Source: Wenjunlia tyrosinilytica
Lineage (GTDB): Bacteria; Actinomycetota; Actinomycetes; Streptomycetales; Streptomycetaceae
Assembly: GCF_014646055.1 (NCBI RefSeq)
Contig: NZ_BMMS01000006.1
Location: forward strand, 201,850 to 265,849
Length of the DNA: 64,000 nucleotides
Direction: 5' to 3'
The notes under the pieces were generated by a model. That model was not told the origin of the DNA. It worked only from the letters and a program-made list of their open reading frames with translations, and did not search any database. Positions 8,479-16,508 of this stretch are shown here, one piece after another (positions within the stretch are counted from its first letter, which is position 1; each line of letters begins with the position of its first letter). The position numbers and the translations under genes are program-made.

Positions 8479-9282
8479 ATGAGTTCCCGCAAGAGCAGAC
8501 ACCGTTCCCACAGCCGTCAGAGCGCACGTCGGCGCTGGCCGCTGGCGCTGGGCGCGGCCTCGGTCGCGGTGGGCGCGCTGGTCGGCGCCGGTGTCGCGAT
8601 CGGCGGTACGGGCGGCGGCCACGGCTCGTCGACGGTGGCCGAGTCCAAGGCCGCGCCGAACGGCGGCTCCGCCCCCACGACCGACACCTTCGCGGCGCGG
8701 TCGGCGTCCCGGAGCCCGTCCGCGCAGCCGAAGAAGGCGAAGAAGCACAAGAAGCCGAAGCACAAGCCGACCAAGAAGCCGACGGCGTCGGTGACCCCCA
8801 CGAAGGGGCCGGTCAAGCCCAAGCCGAAGCCCACGCCGACGACCCCCAGGCCGTCGACCCCCAGGCCGACCCACAGCAGCACCAAGCCGCCGAGCACGGG
8901 CGGGGTCGCGGGCCAGATCGTCCAGCTCGTCAACAAGGAGCGGGCCACCGCCGGTTGCAGACCCGTGACCCTCAACTCGAAGCTGGCGCGCGCCGCCCAG
9001 GACTACACCGATGTCATGGCGCGCTCCGGAGTCCTGTCCCACACCGGCCCCGACGGTTCGACGATGACCTCCCGAGTGGAGGCCGCCGGATACTCCTGGT
9101 CCGCGCTCGGCGAGAACATAGCGCAGGGGCAGAAGGACGCCGCCGCCGTCATGGACGCCTGGATGCACAGCTCCGGCCACCGCGCGAACATACTCAACTG
9201 CGACTTCCGCGAGATAGGCGTCGGCGTGAACACCGCCTCGTCCGGTCCCTGGTGGACGCAGGACTTCGGCAAGGGTCGCTGA
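8479..9282 (+). CDS. secreted CAP/SCP-domain (YkwD-like) protein
   Basis: 267 residues. A basic N-terminus and hydrophobic stretch (about 22-45) act as an export signal or anchor. A long Lys/Pro/Thr-rich linker follows (about 75-140), and the C-terminal CAP domain runs from about 148 to 265. CAP motifs present are IVQLVNKERATAGCRPV, GENIAQGQ, HSSGHRANIL and WTQDFG. CAP proteins are extracellular; in bacteria they are linked to cell-wall and stress functions, without a fixed reaction. GGAGGTG lies 8 bases before the chosen ATG. Confidence 0.9.
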   Translation: MSSRKSRHRSHSRQSARRRWPLALGAASVAVGALVGAGVAIGGTGGGHGSSTVAESKAAPNGGSAPTTDTFAARSASRSPSAQPKKAKKHKKPKHKPTKKPTASVTPTKGPVKPKPKPTPTTPRPSTPRPTHSSTKPPSTGGVAGQIVQLVNKERATAGCRPVTLNSKLARAAQDYTDVMARSGVLSHTGPDGSTMTSRVEAAGYSWSALGENIAQGQKDAAAVMDAWMHSSGHRANILNCDFREIGVGVNTASSGPWWTQDFGKGR

Positions 9283-9295
9283 CCGCTCCCCGCAG

Positions 9296-9317
9296 GCGCC
9301 GGCCCGAGGGCCGGTGC
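9296..9317. terminator. terminator between CAP and kinase genes
   Basis: GCGCCGGCCC and GGGCCGGTGC pair over 10 positions with one G-T, with a 2-base loop in the middle of the inverted repeat. It lies between two convergent genes. Confidence 0.6.
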
Positions 9318-9342
9318 GGGCCGGATGCCGCGGGCGGTGTCG

Positions 9343-10704
9343 CTAGACGGGAGGTCGGCGACGCCGCTCGCGCCGTGCCGCGCGCCTGGGCCGGGTGAGC
9401 GACTCGGGGGCGAGCCCGAGCACCACCCGTACCCTCGCGCCGCCCAGCGGTCCCCGGCCGATCTCCATCCGGCCCTGCCCCGAGCTCGCGGCGCGGTGGG
9501 CGATGTCGAGGCCGAGCCCCGTGGAGCCGCCCACGCTCACCCCTCGGGCGAGCGCCAGGTCCGGGTCGTTGATCCCCGGCCCGGCGTCGTCCACCGTGAG
9601 CACCACCGCCTGGGCCGTGCGTTCCACGGAGACCGCGAGGGCGCTGCCCTGCGGGGTGTGCCGGAACACATTGCCGATCAGGGCGTCGACGACCGCCGCG
9701 AGATCCTCCTCCGGCAGGAGTACCGGGGTCGCCTCGGTGGTCATGGACAGCCTGCACTCCCGCCCCTGCTGGGCGGCCAGGACCGACCAGAAGTCGACGC
9801 GGGCGCCGACCAGCGCCGAGACCTCGCACCGTTTGCCCGGCAGCGGGCTGTCCGCGGTGACGGACAGCGGGGTGCGGGCGGCGGTGATGATCGAGTCGAT
9901 CTCGTTGTCCAGGCTGGCGATGGCCGCCTCCAGGCGGTCCGCGTCGTGCCCGGGGACGATGGAGGAGATCCGTTCCGACTCCAGGTGGAGCGCGGTCAGC
10001 GGGGTCCTGAGCCGGTGGGAGAGGTCGGCGACCAGCTCACGCTCCATGGCCAGCAGGTCCACCACCCGGTCGGCCATCGCGTTGAACGCCTGCCCCGCCT
10101 CGTGCAGCTCGGGCGGGCCGCCCGGTTCCACTCGCATCTCCAGATCCCCCTTCCCCAGGGCGTGGGAGGCGCGCGAGAGGCCCTGCGAGGCCCGTACGAC
10201 CCGTGCCCCCAGCCGGTCGGCCACCAGCACCGACCCGCCCACCAGGCCGAGCGCCAGCACCGACATCACCGCCCAGGAGGCCCCCACCCCGCGGTTGAGG
10301 TCCTCGCGGGGGACGAACGCCTCGACCACCGCGACCCGCTCCCTGGCCAGGATCACCGGCTGGAGGTAGACCCAGCCGCTGGGGGTGTCCAGGGCCATCG
10401 TCTCGCGCTCGCGCGCCGCCCGCTTCAGCGCCCTCGCGGGCGCGTGGATCGACCCGATCAGCTGCCCGTCGGGCAGGTGCACGCTCAGATGATCGCCCGC
10501 GTCGAGCCCGGCCACCGCCTGCTGGACGTCGTCGGGGCGGGTGGTGATGGCGAGGACGGGGGCCAGGGCGGCGGCCCGCTGCTCGGCCACCGTGGTCACG
10601 CGGGACCTGGCCTCCGACCGCACCAGCAGCGCCAGCGGGATGAGGAAGGACAGCGCCACCATGGAGGTCACGGCGAGGGCCACCCCGGCCAGGGCACGTC
10701 TCAT
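9343..10704 (-). CDS. sensor histidine kinase
   Basis: 453 residues. There are two membrane segments (about 7-27 and 143-163) flanking a ~115-residue extracytoplasmic sensor, then a HAMP region and a HisKA helix with the phosphoacceptor His230 in ELVADLSHRLRTPLTAL. The ATPase domain has N box NVFRHT, G1 DDAGPGI and G2 GSTGLGLDIA. It autophosphorylates and passes phosphate to the OmpR-like regulator encoded just upstream; the genes overlap by ATGA (10701-10704). The N box reads N-V-F rather than the usual N-A-x, a tolerated change. The signal is unknown. Confidence 0.92.
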   Translation of the reverse strand: MRRALAGVALAVTSMVALSFLIPLALLVRSEARSRVTTVAEQRAAALAPVLAITTRPDDVQQAVAGLDAGDHLSVHLPDGQLIGSIHAPARALKRAARERETMALDTPSGWVYLQPVILARERVAVVEAFVPREDLNRGVGASWAVMSVLALGLVGGSVLVADRLGARVVRASQGLSRASHALGKGDLEMRVEPGGPPELHEAGQAFNAMADRVVDLLAMERELVADLSHRLRTPLTALHLESERISSIVPGHDADRLEAAIASLDNEIDSIITAARTPLSVTADSPLPGKRCEVSALVGARVDFWSVLAAQQGRECRLSMTTEATPVLLPEEDLAAVVDALIGNVFRHTPQGSALAVSVERTAQAVVLTVDDAGPGINDPDLALARGVSVGGSTGLGLDIAHRAASSGQGRMEIGRGPLGGARVRVVLGLAPESLTRPRRAARRERRRRPPV

Positions 10705-11402
10705 CTCGGGGTCACCAGCTTGATTCCCACACCGCGCACGGTGTGCAGGTAGCGGGGCTGCGCGGCCCGCTCGCCCAGCTTGCGGCGCAGCGCCGAGACA
10801 TGGACGTCGATGGTCTGGTCCTCCACGTACGGCTGCCGCCACACGTCCGCGAGGATGCGGCGGCGGGGAACGACCCGGTCGGCGTGCTCGGCGAGGTAGG
10901 CGAGCAGGTCGAACTCGAGGCGGGTCAGCCGCAGCTCCCGCCCGTCCAGGCGGGCGGAGCGGGCCAGCGGGTCGACCACCAGGCCGCCCACACGCACCGC
11001 CTCGGGGGCGGCCTGGGGGGCAGGTGCCTGCTGGGCCGCGGTGGAGGAGCGGCGCAGCACGGCGCCGAGGCGGGCGGCGAGCTGGCCGCCCGAGAAAGGC
11101 TTCACGAGGTAGTCGTCGGCGCCCGCGTTGAGGAGCCGGATGACCTCGGCCTCGTCGTCGCGGGCGGTGGCGACCAGCACCGGCACCTGGGAGATGCCGC
11201 GCAGCATCCGCAGGACGTCGATCCCGTCGAGGTCGGGCAGGCCGAGGTCGAGCACGACGGCGTCCGGAGGCCGCTGCGTCGCCTCGCGCAGGGCCTCGAA
11301 ACCTTGGGACGAGCTGCGCACCACGTGCCCGTGCGCGGTCAGGACCTCGATGAGCCTGGCGCGTATCGCGGGGTCGTCCTCGACCAGTAGTACGGATGCC
11401 AT
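10701..11402 (-). CDS. OmpR-family response regulator
   Basis: 233 residues. The receiver domain (about 1-115) has the acidic pair Glu8/Asp9, phosphoacceptor Asp52 in VVLDLGLPDLDG and the conserved Lys of KPF. A Pro/Ala-rich linker joins it to a winged-helix DNA-binding domain (about 135-232), with RLEFDLLAYL, VDVHVSALRRKLG-type and TVRGVGIKL features. It is the cognate partner of the overlapping kinase gene. The start is about 37 bases from that of a divergent membrane protein gene, which is an obvious candidate target. Confidence 0.93.
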   Translation of the reverse strand: MASVLLVEDDPAIRARLIEVLTAHGHVVRSSSQGFEALREATQRPPDAVVLDLGLPDLDGIDVLRMLRGISQVPVLVATARDDEAEVIRLLNAGADDYLVKPFSGGQLAARLGAVLRRSSTAAQQAPAPQAAPEAVRVGGLVVDPLARSARLDGRELRLTRLEFDLLAYLAEHADRVVPRRRILADVWRQPYVEDQTIDVHVSALRRKLGERAAQPRYLHTVRGVGIKLVTPR

Positions 11403-11438
11403 GGGCAGGCACGGTAGCCGGTCCGTCAGTATGGCGTC

Positions 11439-12005
11439 GTGTCCCGGTACCTGCGCAACGTCGTCATATGGCTGTCGTGCACCGCTCTGAGCGTGACGGC
11501 GGTGATCCTCGCCGTGCGGTTCGTGGTCGGCTCCACCCGGCCCACACCGCCGGTCGCACGTGACATGCCCGCGGTGGTCACCTCGTCGCCCGACGCATCG
11601 GTGACGTCGGCGAAGTCCGAAAAACCCAAGCCCAGTCCCAAGGCCTCGAAACGGTCCCCCTCGCCGTCCCCCAGTGCGGCGAGCCCGAAGCCGCGGCCGA
11701 GCACACCGGTGCTGAGCACCGCCACCCACCGCCCGCCCTCGGGGGACGGCTCGGCGGTCGACTGCGGGGAGGGCGGGGCCGGGGTGCACACGTTCCAGTC
11801 CCAGGGCGGTCAGGCGTCGGTGCGCTTCGGCGAGCGCGGGGTGTGCCTGGTCTCGGCGGTGCCGACCCGCGGCTTCACGGTGACCACCGGCCGGTCCGGC
11901 CCGCAGGAGCTGACGGTGACCTTCTCCGGCGACCGGCACCGCTCGGAGATCACGGCGACCACGATCCCGCAGAGCAAGGCGACGATCCGAGAGGTCTCCT
12001 GGTAG
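11439..12005 (+). CDS. membrane-anchored hypothetical protein with Pro/Ser-rich linker
   Basis: 188 residues. One N-terminal transmembrane segment (about 8-30) is followed by a Ser/Pro/Lys-rich extracellular linker (40-100) and a small beta-rich C-terminal domain of about 80 residues containing two Cys. No family was recognised. It begins with GTG and runs divergently from the response regulator across a gap of about 36 bases, so the two share a control region. Regulation by that two-component system is an inference from position. Confidence 0.7.
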   Translation: MSRYLRNVVIWLSCTALSVTAVILAVRFVVGSTRPTPPVARDMPAVVTSSPDASVTSAKSEKPKPSPKASKRSPSPSPSAASPKPRPSTPVLSTATHRPPSGDGSAVDCGEGGAGVHTFQSQGGQASVRFGERGVCLVSAVPTRGFTVTTGRSGPQELTVTFSGDRHRSEITATTIPQSKATIREVSW

Positions 12006-12116
12006 CGCCGCCTCCCACCGGCGCGGTGTGAGCGGTTCCACAGCGCCCCGCGCCCCCTCGACGGCGCGCGGGACCTTCCGGCCCGGGCGTAGCGTGGTTG
12101 CCGTGAGGTGAGTCGC

Positions 12117-13196
12117 ATGACAGTCCACACATTCGACACCGCGAAGCAGGAAGAGTTCGCGGGCCGGGTGGTGGAGGTGCTCAACGACGCCTGCCTGGGC
12201 CTGCTGAGCAGCCTCGGCCACCGGACCGGCCTGTTCGACACGATGGCCGAGATGCCGCCCTCCACCAGTGAGGAGATCGCGGAGGCCGCGGGCCTCGACG
12301 AGCGGTATGTCCGTGAATGGCTCGGCGGCATGGTGGTGGGCCGGTTCATCGAGTACGAGCCGTCGGCGGGGACCTACCGCCTGCCGCCCGAACACGCCGC
12401 ATCCCTGACCCGAGCCGCCGGTCCCGGCAATCTGGCCGGTCTGATGCAGGACCTCGCCCTCATGGGCAATGTCGAACCGCAGCTGCTGGAGGCGTTCCGC
12501 AAGGGCGGGGGAGTGCCGTACTCGGCCTATCCGCGCTTCCAGGAGCTCCAGGCGGAGGAGACCGCCCGTGTCTACGACGCGGCCCTCGTCGACACCATCG
12601 TTCCGCTGGCCCACGGGCTCACCGAGCGGCTGCGCGAGGGCATCGACGTCCTGGACGTCGGAACCGGTCAGGGGCACGCGGTCAATGTGCTGGGCCGGGC
12701 CTTCCCCCGCAGCCGGTTCCGCGGGGTGGACATTTCGGAGAAGGGCATCGAGGCGGCCCGCCGGGAGGCCCGGCAGATGGGGCTGGACAACGTCTCGTTC
12801 GACGTCGGGGACTCGGCGGAGCTGGACGGGACGTACGACCTCGTCACCGCGTTCGACGTGGTCCACGACCTGGCGCGGCCCGCGAGGACGCTCGAGGCCG
12901 TCTCCCGTGCGCTGCGGGACGACGGGGTGTTCCTCATGGGCGACATCGCGGCGTCGAGCAATCTCGAGGAGAACGTCGACCACCCGCTGGGCCCGGTGCT
13001 CTACACCTTCTCGGTCTTCTACTGCATGACGGTCTCCCTGAGCGAGGGCGGCGAGGGCCTGGGAACGGTGTGGGGCGAGCAGAGGGCGCTGGGGATGCTG
13101 CGCGCGGCGGGGTTCGGATGCGTGGATGTCGAGAAGGCCGAGGACGACATCCTCAATGTGTACTACGTGGCCCGGAAGAATCGACCGCTGAGCTGA
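12117..13196 (+). CDS. class I SAM-dependent methyltransferase with N-terminal winged helix
   Basis: 359 residues. An N-terminal helix-turn-helix-like region (about 15-100, including TSEEIAEAAGLDERYVREWLGGMV) precedes a Rossmann methyltransferase with motif I VLDVGTGQG, an acidic end at FRGVDISEKG and motif IV region DLVTAFDVVHDL. It resembles the Rv2258c-like group, whose substrates are not settled. AGGTGAG supports the ATG at 12117. It lies 207 bases before the encapsulin gene on the same strand. It is not obviously the geranyl-diphosphate methyltransferase that accompanies some Family 2B encapsulins, so a link to the compartment is only possible. Confidence 0.85.
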   Translation: MTVHTFDTAKQEEFAGRVVEVLNDACLGLLSSLGHRTGLFDTMAEMPPSTSEEIAEAAGLDERYVREWLGGMVVGRFIEYEPSAGTYRLPPEHAASLTRAAGPGNLAGLMQDLALMGNVEPQLLEAFRKGGGVPYSAYPRFQELQAEETARVYDAALVDTIVPLAHGLTERLREGIDVLDVGTGQGHAVNVLGRAFPRSRFRGVDISEKGIEAARREARQMGLDNVSFDVGDSAELDGTYDLVTAFDVVHDLARPARTLEAVSRALRDDGVFLMGDIAASSNLEENVDHPLGPVLYTFSVFYCMTVSLSEGGEGLGTVWGEQRALGMLRAAGFGCVDVEKAEDDILNVYYVARKNRPLS

Positions 13197-13202
13197 CCGC
13201 AG

Positions 13203-13222
13203 GGCCGGCCGCTGAGCCGGCC
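13203..13222. terminator. short hairpin after the methyltransferase gene
   Basis: GGCCGGC (13203-13209) pairs with GCCGGCC (13216-13222) around 6 bases, just past the stop codon. The stem is only 7 bp, so termination would be weak. Confidence 0.35.
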
Positions 13223-13282
13223 GCGGAGCTCGCCGCGGAAACCGACCGCCGTGTGCCGGCGGTGTCGGACGCCTCTTCCTTA

Positions 13283-13292
13283 AACACGTGTT
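13283..13292. promoter_or_regulatory. palindrome in the encapsulin promoter region
   Basis: AACACGTGTT is a perfect 10-bp palindrome, 110 bases upstream of the encapsulin start, in a locally AT-richer patch. It is a plausible repressor or activator site; the protein is unknown. Confidence 0.45.
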
Positions 13293-13403
13293 CCAAATCC
13301 GGTGTCGGCGCATCCAGTCTCACTCGAAGAGGTGGAGTGGCCGGGGAGCACTCTCGGGCACGATCACGGCGAAGGCCAGGAACACCAAGGGGAGGCATTG
13401 CCG

Positions 13404-14819
13404 ATGTCGATTGACGCACAGACCGGCGCGCAGACGCAGAACGGGCAGAACGCGCAGTCGAGCCTGGGGACTGCGGCGGCGCGGAATCTGGCGACGACCA
13501 CCAAGACCGTTCCGCAGATGCAGGGAATCACCTCGCGCTGGCTGCTGCGCATGCTGCCCTGGGTCCAGGTCTCGGGCGGCGCCTACCGGGTCAACCGGCG
13601 ACTGACCTACACGGTCGGCGACGGCCGGGTGACCTTCGTCCAGACCGGGTCCGACGTGCGGGTCATTCCGGACGAGCTGCGGGAGCTGGCACTGCTGCGT
13701 GAATTCGAGGACGCGGACGTCCTGAGCGCGCTTGCCCAGCAGTTCGAACAACGGGAATTCCGGCCGGGGGAGATCCTCGTTGAAGCCGGGCAGCCCGCCG
13801 ACCAAGTATTCCTCGTCGCGCATGGAAAGGTGACCAGGCTCGGATCCGGGAAATACGGCGAACAAGTGGTGCTGGGCGTCCTCGCCGACGGAGACCACTT
13901 CGGTGAGCACTCGCTGGCGGCCGCCGACGGCGAGTGGGACTTCACCGTCAAGGCGACCACCAGGGCCACCGTTCTGGTCCTGCCCCGGTCGGCGTTCCAG
14001 ACCCTGGCCGACCAGCACGCGGCGCTGCGCGAACACGTCCGGCGCTACCACTGCGACGACCACGGGCCCACCAACCAGCGCGGCGAGGCCGACATCCTGC
14101 TCTCGTCCGGTCACGTGGGCGAGCCGGCCCTGCCGCAGACCTTCGTCGACTACGAGCTCTCGCCCCGCGAGTACGAGCTGAGCGTCGCGCAGACCGTCCT
14201 GCGGGTGCACAGCCGGGTCGCCGACCTCTACAACCAGCCGATGGACCAGATGGAGCAGCAGCTCCGGCTGACCATCGAGGCGCTGCGCGAGCGCCAGGAG
14301 CACGAGCTCATCAACAACGCCGAGTTCGGCCTGCTCAACAACGCCGACTACGGCCAGCGCATCCAGACCCACAGCGGGCCGCCCACGCCCGACGACCTCG
14401 ACGAACTGCTCAGCCGCCGCAGGAACTCGCGGCTGTTCCTGGCGCATCCGCGCGCGATCGCCGCGTTCGGCCGGGAGTGCAGCTCCCGGGGGATCTACCC
14501 CGACAGCGTCGAGGTCCAGGGGCACATGGTGCCGTCCTGGCGCGGTGTGCCGATCTTCCCGTGCAACAAGATCCCGATCACCGAGCAGGGCACCAGCTCG
14601 ATCATCGTGATGCGCACCGGCGAGGACAGCCAGGGTGTCGTCGGCCTGCACCAGACCGGCATCCCGGACGAGTACCAGCCCAGCCTGTCCGTGCGGTTCA
14701 TGGGCATCGACGAGAAGGCGGTCATCTCCTACCTCGTCAGCGCCTACTACTCGGCCGCGGTGCTGGTGCCCGACGCGCTCGGCGTCCTCGAGAACGTCGA
14801 GATCTCCCGGCACGCGTAG
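13404..14819 (+). CDS. Family 2B encapsulin nanocompartment shell protein
   Basis: 471 residues. It has an extended N-arm (about 1-45, [25 protein letters not shown] divided around residue 40), HK97-like shell segments, and an inserted cyclic-nucleotide-binding-like domain at about 100-212 ([29 protein letters not shown]). The shell fold resumes with [28 protein letters not shown] and ends at [12 protein letters not shown]. This layout defines Family 2B encapsulins, which self-assemble into protein shells around a cargo enzyme. The binding cassette lacks the usual Arg that contacts the nucleotide phosphate, so ligand binding is uncertain. AAGGGGAGG precedes the chosen ATG. The next gene encodes a probable cargo. 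Confidence 0.92.
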   Translation: MSIDAQTGAQTQNGQNAQSSLGTAAARNLATTTKTVPQMQGITSRWLLRMLPWVQVSGGAYRVNRRLTYTVGDGRVTFVQTGSDVRVIPDELRELALLREFEDADVLSALAQQFEQREFRPGEILVEAGQPADQVFLVAHGKVTRLGSGKYGEQVVLGVLADGDHFGEHSLAAADGEWDFTVKATTRATVLVLPRSAFQTLADQHAALREHVRRYHCDDHGPTNQRGEADILLSSGHVGEPALPQTFVDYELSPREYELSVAQTVLRVHSRVADLYNQPMDQMEQQLRLTIEALRERQEHELINNAEFGLLNNADYGQRIQTHSGPPTPDDLDELLSRRRNSRLFLAHPRAIAAFGRECSSRGIYPDSVEVQGHMVPSWRGVPIFPCNKIPITEQGTSSIIVMRTGEDSQGVVGLHQTGIPDEYQPSLSVRFMGIDEKAVISYLVSAYYSAAVLVPDALGVLENVEISRHA

Positions 14820-14844
14820 AGAGGGCGCGGCGGCACGGCAATGA

Positions 14845-14878
14845 CGGGCGGCCCGGAGGACAGGGCCCGGGCCGCCCG
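14845..14878. terminator. strong hairpin between shell and cargo genes
   Basis: Perfect 12-bp stem (14845-14856 with 14867-14878), 10-base loop, 25 bases after the shell stop codon. It has no U-tract. It may terminate part of the transcription or stabilise the shell end of the message, giving more shell than cargo. Confidence 0.6.
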
Positions 14879-14917
14879 GTCCCGGCGGACGACGGACATG
14901 TGTTGGGGGAGGGGCGA

Positions 14918-16135
14918 GTGGGGACGACCACGCTCGATCGTGAGGACCACGAAGGCGACCACCGGGCTGGAGGCGACCGGGCCGGAGGCGACCACCGGGC
15001 CGGAGGCGACCAGGCCGGAGGCGACCAGGCCGCAGGCGACCAGGCCGCAGGCGACCACCGGGCCGGAGACGGCAACACAGCGGACGGGGGCCGGAAGGGG
15101 GACAGGAACGGCGAAGGGCACGAGCACGAGGCCGAGGAGGTGCTGGGCCGCACCCGCCGACTGGTCGATCCGGCGCTGAGAGCGGCCGTCGGCTCCTTAC
15201 CGCCCGCGATGCGCGCGATCGCCGCCTACCACTTCGGCTGGCGCGACGCGGACGGCGCCGAGGCCGAGGCACCCGCGGGCAAGGCGCTGCGGCCCGCCCT
15301 CGTCCTGGCCACCACCCAGGCGCTCGGGGGCAGCCCGGAGCACGCCGTGCGCGCGGCGGCCGCGGTGGAGCTGGTGCACAACTTCACCCTCCTCCACGAC
15401 GACGTCATGGACGGCGACGCGACCCGGCGGCACCGGGCGACGGCGTGGTCGGTGTTCGGTTCCTCGGACGCCATCCTCGCCGGTGACGCCATGCACTCCC
15501 TGGCGCTGCGGATCCTCGCCGAGGACGACCACCCGGCGGCCATCGCGGCCGCGGCCAGGCTCGCCGCGTGCGTGGTGGAACTGTGCGAGGGACAGCACGC
15601 CGACTGCTCGTTCGAACACCGCGCCGATGTGTCGGTCGACGAGTGCCTGGCCATGGCCGAGGCCAAGACGGGGGCGCTGTTGGGGTGCGCCTGCGCGATC
15701 GGCGCCCTGTACGCCGGTCCGGACACGGCGGTGGCGGATGCCATGGACGCGTTCGGCCGTCAGATGGGGCTGGCCTTCCAGCTGATCGACGACCTGATCG
15801 GGATCTGGGGGGATCCCTCGGTCACCGGCAAGCCGGTCGGCGCCGATCTGGCGGCGCGCAAGAAGTCGCTGCCGGTGGTGGCGGCGCTGACCTCGGGGAC
15901 GGCCGCCGCCTCCGACCTCGCCGACGTCTACTTCGCTCCGGGACCACTGGAGGCCGAGGACCTGCGCCGGGCCGCGGACGCCATCGACCGGGCCATCGGG
16001 CGGAACTGGGCGCAGATCCAGGCGTTCGACCGGATGGCGGCGGCCATCGAGCATTTGGCCGAGGCGGTGCCCGAGCCCGCCGCGGCCGGCGATCTGCTCG
16101 CATTGGCGGAGCTCGTCACCCGCCGGAACAAATAG
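14918..16135 (+). CDS. polyprenyl diphosphate synthase, probable encapsulin cargo
   Basis: 405 residues. The first 75 are disordered and repetitive (AGGDHRAGGDQAGGDQAAGD pattern), as expected of a Family 2 cargo-loading tail. The catalytic domain has GKALRP (121-126), the first Asp-rich motif DDVMD (161-165) and a second motif DDLIGIWGD (291-299) in which the third Asp of DDxxD is Gly. It should condense isopentenyl diphosphate with an allylic diphosphate; chain length is unknown. GTG 14918 is chosen for GGGGGAGGGG just upstream; GTG 14900 is possible. Leu94 is encoded by TTA (15197-15199), so translation should need the bldA tRNA. Confidence 0.9.
   Translation: MGTTTLDREDHEGDHRAGGDRAGGDHRAGGDQAGGDQAAGDQAAGDHRAGDGNTADGGRKGDRNGEGHEHEAEEVLGRTRRLVDPALRAAVGSLPPAMRAIAAYHFGWRDADGAEAEAPAGKALRPALVLATTQALGGSPEHAVRAAAAVELVHNFTLLHDDVMDGDATRRHRATAWSVFGSSDAILAGDAMHSLALRILAEDDHPAAIAAAARLAACVVELCEGQHADCSFEHRADVSVDECLAMAEAKTGALLGCACAIGALYAGPDTAVADAMDAFGRQMGLAFQLIDDLIGIWGDPSVTGKPVGADLAARKKSLPVVAALTSGTAAASDLADVYFAPGPLEAEDLRRAADAIDRAIGRNWAQIQAFDRMAAAIEHLAEAVPEPAAAGDLLALAELVTRRNK
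14951..15072 (+). repeat. tandem repeats coding for the cargo tail
   Basis: Units of 15-18 bases such as GACCAGGCCGGAGGC are repeated about eight times in frame, giving the AGGD/AAGD peptide repeats. Copy number probably varies among strains. Confidence 0.8.
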
Positions 16136-16508
16136 CCGGAACCCGCCGGTGCCGGCCCCGGGTACGGGGTCCCGTCATCCGCTCGCCGACCTCCGCTCAT
16201 GACCGGATCACCACGAGGCCACCGTGCCGCCGCGGGTGCCGACCGCGGCTCTTCGCGGCCCTTACCAGCGGCGGCGATGTCCCGGCTTATCGGGCAATGC
16301 CCCCAACAGCCGCACTTCCCAGGGGTAGTTGAGGCATTCGAGAAATACCATTCCCGCGGTTTCGTAACAGTTGTGAAGGGGCTGGTCAGTTTTCGAATTC
16401 AAGCGGTGACCGTCATTCCGCTTGTGTCGTACCGAGGTTCACGATCCCTGTGCACTTGCCCCACTGCACGCATCGAACGATTCGTCGAGCGATCGAACGG
16501 GAGATCAT
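16136..16508. other. regulatory gap before the M4 protease
   Basis: About 370 bases with no gene. The right half is AT-richer and must hold the protease promoter. It contains an inverted repeat, CAAGCGG (16400-16406) and CCGCTTG (16418-16424), which could be an operator or a leader hairpin. Confidence 0.5.
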
